Below, in pieces: positions 1 to 9,299 of a DNA stretch of 64,000 nucleotides (position 1 is its first letter; every line of letters starts with the position of its first letter). The notes below the pieces were generated by a model. The model was not told the origin of the DNA and searched no databases. It saw only the letters and a program-made list of their open reading frames with translations. The position numbers and the translations under genes are program-made. Origin of the DNA: Candidatus Endomicrobiellum calonymphae (GTDB taxonomy: Bacteria > Elusimicrobiota > Endomicrobiia > Endomicrobiales > Endomicrobiaceae); assembly GCA_031269945.1 (NCBI GenBank), contig JAISYK010000007.1, positions 124,001 to 188,000 on the forward strand. Direction: 5' to 3'.

Positions 1-452
1 TGTTGACAATATATATGTTGTTGCCTGCATGTAAACCATCTTTGCTGTAAGATTTGTGCGTGTAAGTAAGTGCCAAAATGCAAAAAGTATGAAAAATATA
101 GGGGAAATTTACTGAAAATTTGTTTTTACCAAAAACAGTAATCGATATTTTAATCAAGTATCTTATGAATCTTATAATAGGTCGACTTATCATCATGCAT
201 GCATGGCCGCATAAATCTTAAAATTATTAAAACAATACCTACAATCCAGAAATGTGTCATATTAAACAGAACTCTATCCACATCATTTTCTAAAATCTAG
301 TGATTTTTTGTTAATACAACCACAGTCTACTATATTTTCAGCATATTTGTACATTGTGCATCGTATTGTAATTGTGGTACATGAAATGATAAAATAGGGC
401 CGTCTTGTGGTTAATTTGTATTTGTGGTGAAAATGAAAATTATCAAAAGCGA
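1..452. other. Non-coding, AT-rich region upstream of the polyamine genes
   Basis: No reading frame on either strand resembles a known protein, and every frame is broken by frequent stops. It may hold a worn-out gene remnant, but I could not name one. A weak promoter-like pair sits close to the first gene: TTGTAA at 366-371 and GATAAA at 388-393, spaced 16 bases. It could drive the polyamine pair, but both hexamers are poor. Confidence 0.5.
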
Positions 453-1565
453 ATGAAGATGGGAGCAAAAATCAAAACACCATACTATTTGATTGATGAG
501 GAGAAACTGCTTAAAAATTTAAAAAGGATTGAGTATTTGCGAGATCATTCGGGAGTCAAATTAATTTTGGCTTTAAAGTGCTTTTCTGTGTGGGCGGTGT
601 CTGATTTAGTGAATAAATATATGGATGGGACGACTAGTAGTTCTTTATATGAAACTAAGTTAGGTTATGAAAAATTTGGGAAAGAAACGCATGCTTTTAG
701 TGTTGCTTATTCTGATGATGATGTAAGTGAAATTAAGGATATATGCGATAAAATTATATTTAATTCTGTGTCGCAGCTTAAAATGTTTTATAACAGAGTT
801 AAACATATTAAAATTGGATTGAGAGTAAACCCAGGCATTAGTTACTCTAATTTTGATTTGGCTGATCCTGTGAGGAGGTATTCAAGACTTGGTGTTATTT
901 CTCAAAAAGATATTATGCTGGTGTTAGATAATATTAGTGGTCTGATGTTTCACTATAATTGTGAAAATGATGATTTTGGAAGTTTTAGTAATATGCTTGA
1001 TAAAATATCTAAGAAGTATGAAAAAATTTTAAGTAAAGTTGAATGGGTTAGTCTTGGTGGAGGATTATATTTTACAAAGGATAACTATCCTTTAGATGAA
1101 TTCTGTGAAAAGCTGAAAAGTTTTGGTAAAAAATATAAGATTCAAGTTTATTTAGAGCCAGGAGAAGCTGTAGTTACGGAAAGTTGTGAACTTGTTACTA
1201 CAGTCTTGGATATTGTAAAAAATGTGAAAACTATAGCAATAGTTGACGCTTCTATCGAGGCTCATATGCTTGATTTGCTCACGTATAGGATTGCTGCTAA
1301 GATTAACGCTGAGGTGGGCGAGAATGAATATATTATAGCTGGTAGATCTTGCCTTGCAGGTGATATTTTTGGCGAATGCAAAATTAGAGATAAACTTGAA
1401 GTTGGTTCTGAAATACGTTTTGCCGATGCCGCAGGGTATACTATGGTAAAAAAAAATTGGTTTAATGGACTTAAGATGCCGTCTATTGTTATCAAAAGAC
1501 TTAGTGGAAATTTAGAAATTGTGAGGGAATTTTTATACAAAGACTTTTTGTGTAGTCTATCATAA
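453..1565 (+). CDS. nspC: Carboxynorspermidine/carboxyspermidine decarboxylase
   Basis: This is a PLP-dependent fold-III (alanine-racemase-like) decarboxylase of about 370 aa. It removes CO2 from carboxyspermidine or carboxynorspermidine to give the polyamine. Near the N-terminus KTPYYLIDEEKL is followed by LALKCFSVW, which holds the PLP lysine. WVSLGGG lies mid-protein, and YLEPGEAVV and SCLAGDIFGE in the second half are the phosphate-binding and catalytic-cysteine regions typical of NspC. The frame is open from a TTG at 405, but homology begins at the ATG codons at 453/459, so I chose 453; neither has a clear Shine-Dalgarno. The next gene starts 27 bases downstream and should be co-transcribed. 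Whether the product is spermidine or norspermidine cannot be told from sequence. Confidence 0.9.
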   Translation: MKMGAKIKTPYYLIDEEKLLKNLKRIEYLRDHSGVKLILALKCFSVWAVSDLVNKYMDGTTSSSLYETKLGYEKFGKETHAFSVAYSDDDVSEIKDICDKIIFNSVSQLKMFYNRVKHIKIGLRVNPGISYSNFDLADPVRRYSRLGVISQKDIMLVLDNISGLMFHYNCENDDFGSFSNMLDKISKKYEKILSKVEWVSLGGGLYFTKDNYPLDEFCEKLKSFGKKYKIQVYLEPGEAVVTESCELVTTVLDIVKNVKTIAIVDASIEAHMLDLLTYRIAAKINAEVGENEYIIAGRSCLAGDIFGECKIRDKLEVGSEIRFADAAGYTMVKKNWFNGLKMPSIVIKRLSGNLEIVREFLYKDFLCSLS

Positions 1566-1592
1566 AAATTGAGAGATTTTTTATATAAGGAA

Positions 1593-2801
1593 ATGAAAAA
1601 GAAAAACTTACTTCTTATAGGTGCTGGAGGGGTGTCTCACGTTGCTGTACATAAACTTGCACAAAATAATGATTTGTTTGAGAATATTTATTTAGCTTCA
1701 CGTTCGATTGAAAGTTGCAAGAAAATACTGGAAAGTGTAGAACGCAAAGGGAATTACAAGGATACATTAAAGAAAATTCAAATTAAACAAATAAATGCTT
1801 TGAATGTGCTGGAAGTTATTAGATTGATAAAAGAATTTGAAGTCTCCATTACTGTGAATTTAGCATCAGCGTTTTGTAATATGTCAATATTGGAAGCTTG
1901 TATAGAAACTTATTCGGCATATATAGATACTGCAATACATGAAGAACCTTATAAAGTGTGTGAGGATCCTCCATGGTATGCAAATTACGAGTGGAAACGC
2001 ATGGATCGTTGCAAAGGCAAAATAACTGCGATTTTAGGTGCTGGATTTGATCCAGGTGTTGTAAATGCTTATGTAGCATATGGGAAAAAGCATTTTTTTG
2101 ACACAATAGATACAATAGATATTATGGATGTTAATGCAGGTAATCATGGAAAATATTTTGCTACAAATTTCGATCCTGAAATAAATTTCAGAGAATTTAT
2201 AAAGGTTTGGGTATGGGTGGATAAAAAGTGGGTGTGTAAGCCGGTTCATTCTGAAAAAATGGTTTATGATTTTCCCGTAGTAGGAAAACAAACTATATAC
2301 CTTAGTGGTCATGATGAGATCCATTCTCTTTCAAAAAATGTTGATGCGAATTCGATAAGATTTTGGATGGGATTTAGTGATCATTACATAAATTGTTTCA
2401 ATGTTCTTAGGAATATAGGACTTTTGTCGGAGAAGCCTGTAAAGACGAAAGAAGGAATTGAAGTTGTACCACTAAAAGTAGTAAAGGCGTGTCTTCCTGA
2501 TCCTAAAACTCTTGCTCCTGACTATGTTGGGAATACTTGTATAGGAGATATGATTGTAGGCACAAAAGATGGATATAAAAAAGAAATTTTCATATATAAT
2601 GTAAGTAACCATGAAGCGTGTTATAATGAAGTTGAATCTCAAGCTATTAGTTACACAGCGGGTGTACCTGCCATTGCAGCTGCTATTTTGGTGGCAAATG
2701 GAGATTGGGATGTAAAAAGAATGGTGAATGTTGAAGAACTTGATCCTGATCCTTATATTGATTTGATTGGGAATATGGGTTTGGCCACTTGGACGCTATA
2801 A
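1593..2801 (+). CDS. Carboxy(nor)spermidine dehydrogenase, saccharopine dehydrogenase family
   Basis: In this family the enzyme condenses a diamine with aspartate beta-semialdehyde, using NADPH, to make the carboxylated polyamine that NspC then decarboxylates. The protein is about 402 aa with an N-terminal Rossmann fold (NLLLIGAGGVSHVAVHKL). GAGFDPGVVNAYVAY and FATNFDPEINFRE in the middle are typical of the bacterial LYS1-like carboxynorspermidine synthases rather than lysine-pathway saccharopine reductases. The frame opens with a TTG at 1569. The ATG at 1593 is preceded by AAGGA, though very closely, and gives a Rossmann-ready N-terminus, so I prefer it. Pairing with the decarboxylase makes the function secure at pathway level. 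The aspartate-semialdehyde dehydrogenase gene lies about 290 bases away on the opposite strand. Confidence 0.85.
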   Translation: MKKKNLLLIGAGGVSHVAVHKLAQNNDLFENIYLASRSIESCKKILESVERKGNYKDTLKKIQIKQINALNVLEVIRLIKEFEVSITVNLASAFCNMSILEACIETYSAYIDTAIHEEPYKVCEDPPWYANYEWKRMDRCKGKITAILGAGFDPGVVNAYVAYGKKHFFDTIDTIDIMDVNAGNHGKYFATNFDPEINFREFIKVWVWVDKKWVCKPVHSEKMVYDFPVVGKQTIYLSGHDEIHSLSKNVDANSIRFWMGFSDHYINCFNVLRNIGLLSEKPVKTKEGIEVVPLKVVKACLPDPKTLAPDYVGNTCIGDMIVGTKDGYKKEIFIYNVSNHEACYNEVESQAISYTAGVPAIAAAILVANGDWDVKRMVNVEELDPDPYIDLIGNMGLATWTL

Positions 2802-3091
2802 TCCTTGGAAGGTTGTTGTTTTTTTTAATATTTTATTGTCCGATAATAAATATTATGTTAAGTATAATGAACTTTTTATAAACTATGAACAATAAAGTAA
2901 ATTATTAATATTAACAGAATTTATATTTTTAAATATAAATAATTTTAATTATAATTATATTTAGATTGAATAGTTGTAAAATATCACTCACAAAAAAATG
3001 TAAAGAAAAAAAATTAGTACATAATATTAAGAGAACGGTTTAAATAGATTGTATTAGATTTAACTAGATTAGATAAAAAAACACAGAGTGA

Positions 3092-4126
3092 TTATAAGAG
3101 TCTACTTTGTATGAGTGTTTCTGCAATTTGAACTGCATTTAATGCAGCTCCTTTTAATAAATTGTCTGACACGATCCAAAAGGTTAAAGCATTGTTATTT
3201 TTTTTTGAAATATCTGAGCGTATTCTACCAACATAAGTTACTTGCGTATTTTCTACAAATAGTGGCATGGGGTATTTTCTTTTTTGAGGTTCGTCCAAAA
3301 GCATAATTCCATTAGATTTTGATAACAATATTTTTGCATATTCAGGGGAAAGAGATTTTTCAGTTTCAATCCATATGTTTTCTGAATGAGAACGAAAAAC
3401 TGGAACTCTCACACATGTTGCACTGATCTCTATTGAACTATCTCCCATAATTTTTTTTGTTTCATTTGTCATTTTCATTTCTTCTTTTGTATATCCGTTT
3501 TCTGTAAAGGCATCTATTTGTGGTATTAAATTAAAAGCTATTGGATAATAAAATTTACTCTTATTATTACTCTCTAAACTTTTTTTATCTTTTATTGCCC
3601 ATGTTTTTATTTGATTTTTGAACTCATCAATAGCTTTTTGGCCTGCTCCAGAAACTGCTTGGTATGTTGAAACAATGACTCTTTTTATCTTTGCAAAATC
3701 ATGTAATGGTTTCAAAACTACTACCATTTGAATTGTAGAACAATTGGGATTTGCTATGAGTTTTTTTTCTTTTTTTAAGTCATGAGGATTTACTTCAGGA
3801 ACGATCAATGGAACGTTTTTATCCATTCTCCACGCACTTGAGTTATCTATGACGAAGCTTCCATTATCTACAAAAATAGAAGCAAATTCTTTTGAGACTT
3901 TTACACCTGCACTAAATAGAGCAATATCAATGTTTTTAGTACCACTTTTTGTAAGCAATTCAACTGTGTGATTTTTGTTTTTGTATTTTAATTTTTTACC
4001 TATAGAACGTTCTGATGCAAAAAACTTTATACTTTCTATAGGGAAATTTTTGTTTTCAAGCATTTTAATCATTTCAAGCCCAACTGCACCGGTGGCTCCA
4101 ACAACTGCTACTTTGTACTTCTTCAT
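3092..4126 (-). CDS. asd: Aspartate-semialdehyde dehydrogenase
   Basis: The enzyme reduces L-aspartyl-4-phosphate to aspartate 4-semialdehyde, the branch point to lysine/diaminopimelate, threonine and methionine, and the substrate of carboxyspermidine synthesis. The protein has 344 aa, the normal length. The NADP-binding start is VAVVGATGAVGLEM, the catalytic cysteine lies in IANPNCSTIQ (about residue 129), and STYQAVSGAGQKA and the active-site region around FRSHSENIWIE follow. The ATG at 4126 is preceded by a run of eight G on the coding strand (4130-4137), which must serve as the Shine-Dalgarno. It lies 45 bases downstream of leuB on the same strand and is probably the last gene of the leucine operon. 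It converges with the polyamine pair. Confidence 0.97.
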   Translation of the reverse strand: MKKYKVAVVGATGAVGLEMIKMLENKNFPIESIKFFASERSIGKKLKYKNKNHTVELLTKSGTKNIDIALFSAGVKVSKEFASIFVDNGSFVIDNSSAWRMDKNVPLIVPEVNPHDLKKEKKLIANPNCSTIQMVVVLKPLHDFAKIKRVIVSTYQAVSGAGQKAIDEFKNQIKTWAIKDKKSLESNNKSKFYYPIAFNLIPQIDAFTENGYTKEEMKMTNETKKIMGDSSIEISATCVRVPVFRSHSENIWIETEKSLSPEYAKILLSKSNGIMLLDEPQKRKYPMPLFVENTQVTYVGRIRSDISKKNNNALTFWIVSDNLLKGAALNAVQIAETLIQSRLL

Positions 4127-4171
4127 AGTCCCCCCCCTATAAAATATAAATAATAATATTACAACACATCG

Positions 4172-5233
4172 TCATACATAAGAAGCTATTAAATCGCCAA
4201 TTTTTGTTGTTGAAAGTCCCATTTTACCTGCCGACATACTTTTAATTTTACCTGATTCTAGGGCTTTAATAACTGCATTATCTATATCTTTTGCAGCTTT
4301 GAATTCTCCTATTGTTTCAAGCATCATAGAACCTGCATTAATTGTAGCTATAGGGTTTATTATGTTCAAGTCCGTATATTTAGGAGTTGATCCACCCATA
4401 GGTTCAAACATCGACACGCCTTTAGGGTTGATGTTTCCCCCTGCTGCGACGCCCATCCCTCCTTGAATAATAGCAGCTAAATCCGTAATAATATCGCCAA
4501 AAAGATTGTCTGTGACGATCACATCGAACCATTCAGGATTTTTTACAAACCACATGCATACTGCATCAACATTTACATAATCACCTTTAATTTGGTTATA
4601 CTCTTTTGCGACAAGATTAAAAGTTCGTTGCCATAAATCCGAAGCATAAGTTAAGACATTTGTTTTACCGCAAAGTGTTAATTTATTATTTTTTTTTCTT
4701 TTCTTAGTAAGTTCAAATGCATAGCGAATACATCTTTCAACTCCAAATCTTGTATTTATGGATTCTTGAATTGCTACTTCTTGAAGGGTATCCTTTTTCA
4801 AAAAACCACCTACGCCTGTGTATAAACCTTCTGTGTTTTCTCGAACGATTAGCATGTCTATATCTTCAGGCTTTTTATCTTTTAAAGGAGTTTCGACATT
4901 AGGATAGAGCTTAACCGGACGTAAATTTATATACTGGTCAAGTTCAAAACGTAACTTTAATAGAATACCTTTTTCAAGAATTCCTGGTTTTACTTCTGGA
5001 TGTCCTATTGCTCCTAAATATATTGCATTGAATTTTTTGAATTCATCTATGATGCTATCTGGAAGAATCTCACCCGTTTTTAAGTATCTCTCCCCTCCGA
5101 GGTCATAGTTTGTAAAATCAAGTCTAAAATTATTTTTCTTTGCGGCTGTTTCAACTACTTTTACTCCCTCTTTTATAACTTCGGGGCCTGTCCCGTCTCC
5201 GGGGATAAGTGCTATCTTATAGGAATTAAACAC
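4172..5233 (-). CDS. leuB: 3-isopropylmalate dehydrogenase
   Basis: This is the third leucine-pathway enzyme: NAD-dependent oxidative decarboxylation of 3-isopropylmalate to 2-oxoisocaproate. The protein has 353 aa of the isocitrate/isopropylmalate dehydrogenase family. IALIPGDGTGPEVI is at the N-terminus, LRPVKLYP and VRENTEGLYTG precede the substrate site, and DNLFGDIITDLAA carries the metal-binding aspartates. The MFEPMGGSTPKY segment precedes the cofactor loop. The start is GTG at 5233, with AAGGAG eight bases upstream. Family alone cannot exclude homoisocitrate or tartrate dehydrogenase, but position beside leuACD decides it. It is separated from leuD by 427 bases that hold inverted and tandem repeats. 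Confidence 0.93.
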   Translation of the reverse strand: MFNSYKIALIPGDGTGPEVIKEGVKVVETAAKKNNFRLDFTNYDLGGERYLKTGEILPDSIIDEFKKFNAIYLGAIGHPEVKPGILEKGILLKLRFELDQYINLRPVKLYPNVETPLKDKKPEDIDMLIVRENTEGLYTGVGGFLKKDTLQEVAIQESINTRFGVERCIRYAFELTKKRKKNNKLTLCGKTNVLTYASDLWQRTFNLVAKEYNQIKGDYVNVDAVCMWFVKNPEWFDVIVTDNLFGDIITDLAAIIQGGMGVAAGGNINPKGVSMFEPMGGSTPKYTDLNIINPIATINAGSMMLETIGEFKAAKDIDNAVIKALESGKIKSMSAGKMGLSTTKIGDLIASYV

Positions 5234-5279
5234 TATAAAGACTCCTTTTATAATTTAATGTGTTTAAAGATTTAAAATC

Positions 5280-5310
5280 AATTGTTAAATGCTATCACAT
5301 GATAACAATT
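5280..5310. promoter_or_regulatory. Inverted repeat upstream of leuB
   Basis: AATTGTTA at 5280-5287 is the exact reverse complement of TAACAATT at 5303-5310. Between them lies a smaller ATCA/TGAT pair. It starts 47 bases upstream of the leuB start codon, where an operator or a 5'-UTR hairpin would sit. On the plus strand it is followed by T-rich sequence, so a terminator role on that strand is also possible, although no plus-strand gene needs one. Confidence 0.4.
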
Positions 5311-5348
5311 TTTAATAGTTTTTTTATTTTAATGATTAATTCGTTATG

Positions 5349-5383
5349 CTTATCGATTAAAAATTCTTTTTAATAATGATAAG
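5349..5383. promoter_or_regulatory. Long hairpin between leuD and leuB
   Basis: Left arm CTTATC-g-ATTAAAAA (5349-5363) pairs with right arm TTTTTAAT-aat-GATAAG (5367-5383) around a 3-base loop, giving 14 paired bases with a small asymmetric bulge. It could end transcription from leuD or protect the 5' end of a leuB-asd message. An AT-rich stem of this length is unlikely by chance but its role is inferred. Confidence 0.45.
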
Positions 5384-5462
5384 TTTATCTATATCATTTT
5401 TTTTGAAAGTTAAGGAAGCTATTTAATCATGACTTATTTTTTTTGTTTACTATTTTTTGCAG

Positions 5463-5494
5463 TTCTACTTGTCTACTTGTCTACTTGTTTACTT
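5463..5494. repeat. Four-copy 8-base tandem repeat
   Basis: Four consecutive units read ttctactt, gtctactt, gtctactt and gtttactt; the middle two are identical and the outer two differ by one base. The array lies in the leuD-leuB spacer, outside any reading frame. It could vary in copy number by slippage. Confidence 0.85.
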
Positions 5495-5660
5495 ATTTTT
5501 TGTAAACTAAAGGCTCCCCAAAGTATCAGAACGATTTACGCTAAATTCGATAACGTTTGATCATTCGCTTTACTAAAAAACCCTTAATGGTTCTGTTATG
5601 ACAAATGAATGGTGGGTACTGTAAGTATATAACAAATATCCGTCATCTTTGGATCTTTAA

Positions 5661-6182
5661 TTATTTTTTTAATTTGTTTAGAAAATTCATTTTTTTGTTT
5701 ATGTATCCCAAAAGTCCTCCAGATTTTATAATTCTTTGCATAAATTCTGGGAAGGGCTGTGATTTATAAATTTCATTTTTTGTAATATTTTTAACGATAC
5801 CGTGACTTAGATTTATTTCTACAATGTCGCTGTTACTTATAGCTTTTACTGCTTCTGTTGATTCTAAAATAGAAAGACCTATATTTATTGAGTTTCTGAA
5901 AAATATTCTTGCGAAGGAATTAGCTATCACAGCTGAAATACCAGTTGCCTTAATTGCCATGGGAGCGTGCTCTCTTGAGGATCCGCATCCAAAATTATTT
6001 TCTGCAACTATGATGTCTCCTTTTTTAACATTTTTCACAAAATTTTTGTCTATATCTTTCATGCAATATTGTGCAAGTATCGCGACTTCTGTCGTATTTA
6101 AATATCTTGCAGGTATTATTTCATCTGTATTTATATTTGACCCATACTTACGAACTTTCCCTTTTAAAATTATGTCAGACAC
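5661..6182 (-). CDS. leuD: 3-isopropylmalate dehydratase small subunit
   Basis: This is the swivelling domain of isopropylmalate isomerase, which works with LeuC to interconvert 2- and 3-isopropylmalate. The protein has 173 aa, normal for the stand-alone archaeal/clostridial type of subunit. Signature segments are [24 protein letters not shown] (the conserved small-subunit motif) and [17 protein letters not shown]. The start is GTG at 6182 with GGGAG at a good distance upstream. It lies about 97 bases downstream of leuC on the same strand. Confidence 0.95.
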   Translation of the reverse strand: MSDIILKGKVRKYGSNINTDEIIPARYLNTTEVAILAQYCMKDIDKNFVKNVKKGDIIVAENNFGCGSSREHAPMAIKATGISAVIANSFARIFFRNSINIGLSILESTEAVKAISNSDIVEINLSHGIVKNITKNEIYKSQPFPEFMQRIIKSGGLLGYINKKMNFLNKLKK

Positions 6183-6279
6183 TTATTCTCCCGTTATTTT
6201 TTATTCTTTATTATATAGACACTTACTTGTAGTTTTAGGTTGATTATTATAATAATATACATATATGAATTTATAAAAT

Positions 6280-7542
6280 TTATATCATGTCCGGCGTAGC
6301 AATATATCCTTTTATCGAGCTTGCTGCTGCCACTGCCGGGCTTGCGAGAAATAACTGTGATTTAGTATGTCCCATTCTTCCTACAAAATTCCTGTTTGTA
6401 GTTGAAACACATTTTTCATCTGAAGCTAGTATTCCCATGTGTCCGCCAAGACAAGGTCCGCACGTTGGTGCAGAAATTATTGCTCCGGCATCAATAAATA
6501 TTTTTAGTAATCCCTCGTTTAAAGCTTGAGAATAAACTCCAGGAGTGGCAGGGATTATAATAGTTCTAACATTAGAATTTATTTTTTTGCCTTTTTTTAT
6601 AATAGATGCGGCAATCCTCAAATCTTCAATTCTACCATTAGTACAAGAACCTATTACTACTTGATCTATATAAGTTTTTTTGATACTCTCCACGGGTTTT
6701 GTATTAGACGGTAAAAAAGGCATTGAAACTTGAGGGGAAATTTTACTACACTCAATTTCAATTATTTTTATATATTTAGCATCTCTGTCGCTCGAGTAAA
6801 ATTTACAATTTTTTTGTCCTTTTTCTGCTATATATTTTTCAGTTATTTCATCGGGTATAAATATGCCACTTTTTCCGCCTGCTTCGATCGCCATGTTCGC
6901 TATTGTAAATCTGTCTGCCATTGTAAGTTTTTTGCATAAAGGACCTGTAAATTCCATTGAATTATAAAGTGCTCCATCAACACCTATAAGACCGATTATG
7001 TAAAGTATGATGTCTTTCCCGCTGACCCACTTATTCAACTTTCCTTTTAAAACAAATTTGATTGAATTAGGAACTTTAAACCATATCTTCCCAGTTGCCA
7101 TTGCAGCTGCAACATCCGTTGAACCTACTCCAGTTGAAAATGCCCCTAAAGCCCCATAGGTACACGTATGAGAATCTGCTCCTATAATAATTTCTCCAGG
7201 AGCTACAATTCCTCTCTCTGGAAGCAGTGCATGTTCCACGCCAGCGTTCCCGCCTTCATAATAATGTTTTATTTTTTGTTCTTTTGTGAATTTTTTCACA
7301 AATTTAACATGTTCTGCACTTAAAATATCTTTATTCGGTGTAAAGTGATCCATAACTAAAACTATCTTATTTTTATTAAAAACTTTTTTTGTCCCAATTT
7401 TTTTGAACTCTTTTATCGCTAAAGGTGCTGTAACATCATTTGAAAGTACTATATCAATTTTAGGCTCTATAAATTCACCGGCTTCAACAATTTTCTTGCC
7501 ACAATGGTTTGCTAATATTTTCTCTGTAATAGTACTACCCAT
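6280..7542 (-). CDS. leuC: 3-isopropylmalate dehydratase large subunit
   Basis: This is the catalytic [4Fe-4S] subunit of isopropylmalate isomerase, 420 aa, of the shorter archaeal/thermophile-type LeuC that pairs with a separate Leu[36 protein letters not shown] and [13 protein letters not shown] are all aconitase-family segments. The cluster cysteines are in IGSCTNG (about residue 298) and in CGPCLGGH near the C-terminus. The ATG at 7542 is 15 bases downstream of the leuA stop, so translation is probably coupled. Confidence 0.96.
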   Translation of the reverse strand: MGSTITEKILANHCGKKIVEAGEFIEPKIDIVLSNDVTAPLAIKEFKKIGTKKVFNKNKIVLVMDHFTPNKDILSAEHVKFVKKFTKEQKIKHYYEGGNAGVEHALLPERGIVAPGEIIIGADSHTCTYGALGAFSTGVGSTDVAAAMATGKIWFKVPNSIKFVLKGKLNKWVSGKDIILYIIGLIGVDGALYNSMEFTGPLCKKLTMADRFTIANMAIEAGGKSGIFIPDEITEKYIAEKGQKNCKFYSSDRDAKYIKIIEIECSKISPQVSMPFLPSNTKPVESIKKTYIDQVVIGSCTNGRIEDLRIAASIIKKGKKINSNVRTIIIPATPGVYSQALNEGLLKIFIDAGAIISAPTCGPCLGGHMGILASDEKCVSTTNRNFVGRMGHTKSQLFLASPAVAAASSIKGYIATPDMI

Positions 7543-7557
7543 TTATTTTCTATTTTT

Positions 7558-9111
7558 TTATATATTGTTGTCAGATAATTTTGCTTTATTAATCGCCTGT
7601 ATATAAGCCTTTGCGCTTGCTTCAACTATATCTGTTGAGGTTCCTTTACCTGAATATATAATCCCTTTGTATTCTACTTTTAATATAACTTCGCCAAGAG
7701 CGTCTTCACCTGAAGAAATTGCACGCAATAAAAAATCTGTAAGTTTAATATCCATATCTATTATTTTGTCTATTGCTTTATACACTGCGTCGACGGGGCC
7801 TGAACCATAAGCCGTTTCGCGGAAAATAATTGGTTTTGTTTTTTTGTTATCGCTATTTTTCAATATTTCTACAGTAGCTGTCGGTATTATTCTACTACCT
7901 GCAGTAGCATTTAAGTAGTCCAAAATAAAAATTTCTTTTCCGGAAGCGGTATCTTCTTCTACTAAAGCGATTATATCCTCATCGTAAATTGTTTTCTTTT
8001 TACCAGCTAAGACTTTAAATTTTTCAAAAATTTGCTCTAAAGTTTTACTTTCTAATTTATTGTAACCTAAATCTTTGATTCTCTTAAAAAGTGCGTGTCT
8101 GCCTGAATGTTTACCCAAGATTAATAAACTTTCAGGCACACCAACATCATTAGGAGTCATAATTTCGTAAGTTTCTCTAGCTTTTAGAATTCCATCTTGA
8201 TGAATTCCGGATTCGTGAGCGAAAGCATTAGCTCCTACAATAGCCTTGTTTACTTGTACTGAAATACCCGTTAATCTTGAAACGAGTTTGCTTGTGTTGT
8301 ATATTTCATTTGTTCTAATTGAATGTTTAAAACTATGATATTGAGATTTTACTTTTAGTATCATTGCAATCTCTTCAAGAGAGGCATTGCCTGCACGTTC
8401 TCCTATGCCGTTAATTGTACATTCAATTTGTCTTGCACCATTTTCTATAGCAGACAAAGAATTTGCGACTGCAAGACCCAAATCGTTGTGGCAATGAACA
8501 CTTATAATTGCTTTGTTAATATTAGGAACTTTTTTTTTGATTTCATCTATTTTTTCTCCAAATTCAATAGGAAGCGAGTAGCCCACTGTATCAGGAATAT
8601 TTATGGTGTTTGTGCCGGCATCTATGACAGCCTCAATAATTTTGCATAAAAAATCCACATTTGATCTTCCTGCATCTTCAGCGGAAAATTCTATGTCTTT
8701 GCACAGACTCTTACCATACTTAACGGCTCTTACGGCCATGTCTAGCACTTGCTCTCTAGTTTTACCTAGTTTTTTTTCTATATGTAGATCTGAAGTTGCT
8801 AAAAATATGTGTATTCTTGGCTTTTTAGCATTTTTTACAGCATCCCAACATGCGTTTATGTCTTTTTCATAAGCCCTAGATAACCCTGCAATTGAAGATG
8901 TTTTAACATGTTGTGATATAGTTTTTACAGCTTCGAAATCTTCACGGCTAGAAATAGGGAATCCTGCTTCAATAACATCTACCCCTAAAGTTGAGAGTTG
9001 CTCTGCAACAAGCAGTTTTTCTTTAACACTCATACTTGCACCTGGAGATTGTTCACCATCTCTTAGGGTTGTGTCAAAAAAAAACAATTTATCTTTGTCG
9101 CCTTTATTCAT
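7558..9111 (-). CDS. leuA: 2-isopropylmalate synthase
   Basis: This is the first committed enzyme of leucine synthesis, condensing acetyl-CoA with 2-oxoisovalerate. The protein has 517 aa. The TIM-barrel catalytic domain opens with [17 protein letters not shown], followed by [10 protein letters not shown], and the metal-binding [16 protein letters not shown]-terminal regulatory domain (about residues 390-510, ending in [16 protein letters not shown]) is present, so leucine feedback control is likely. The start at 9111 has a strong AGGGGA upstream. It heads the operon leuA-leuC-leuD-leuB-asd. No T-box or leucine-codon leader peptide was evident in the upstream sequence. Confidence 0.97.
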   Translation of the reverse strand: MNKGDKDKLFFFDTTLRDGEQSPGASMSVKEKLLVAEQLSTLGVDVIEAGFPISSREDFEAVKTISQHVKTSSIAGLSRAYEKDINACWDAVKNAKKPRIHIFLATSDLHIEKKLGKTREQVLDMAVRAVKYGKSLCKDIEFSAEDAGRSNVDFLCKIIEAVIDAGTNTINIPDTVGYSLPIEFGEKIDEIKKKVPNINKAIISVHCHNDLGLAVANSLSAIENGARQIECTINGIGERAGNASLEEIAMILKVKSQYHSFKHSIRTNEIYNTSKLVSRLTGISVQVNKAIVGANAFAHESGIHQDGILKARETYEIMTPNDVGVPESLLILGKHSGRHALFKRIKDLGYNKLESKTLEQIFEKFKVLAGKKKTIYDEDIIALVEEDTASGKEIFILDYLNATAGSRIIPTATVEILKNSDNKKTKPIIFRETAYGSGPVDAVYKAIDKIIDMDIKLTDFLLRAISSGEDALGEVILKVEYKGIIYSGKGTSTDIVEASAKAYIQAINKAKLSDNNI

Positions 9112-9299
9112 TTCTGTCCCCTGTATGCCTATTTTACTTAAGCTGTTGTTAAACTTATTACTTCAATTGTCATTTATTTTGTTTTCCACCTCTTCACAAA
9201 GCCTATAATTTGTATCGTAATCAACAATTTATACCCCGAGAACTAAATTTTATTATTATGTGCTCTTTTTTCAGTAAGTATTTACACCACGTACGCTGT

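Larger units (their letters stand above)
5234..5660. other. Repeat-rich spacer inside the leucine operon
   Basis: No gene is visible in these 427 bases between leuD and leuB. The spacer contains two inverted repeats near leuB and an 8-base tandem repeat (listed separately). Near leuD, at about 5577-5597 on the minus strand, a small AACC/GGTT stem is followed by T residues and could be a weak terminator. The rest of the operon is tightly packed, so this gap may hold a second promoter for leuB-asd or be the scar of a lost gene. Confidence 0.5.

Noticed and set aside
283..468. Minus-strand 61-codon frame at the window start
   Set aside because: Overlaps the nspC start, no ribosome-binding site, composition like random AT-rich sequence.
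9112..9299. T-box or leucine-rich leader peptide ahead of leuA
   Set aside because: No T-box core or run of leucine codons could be seen.
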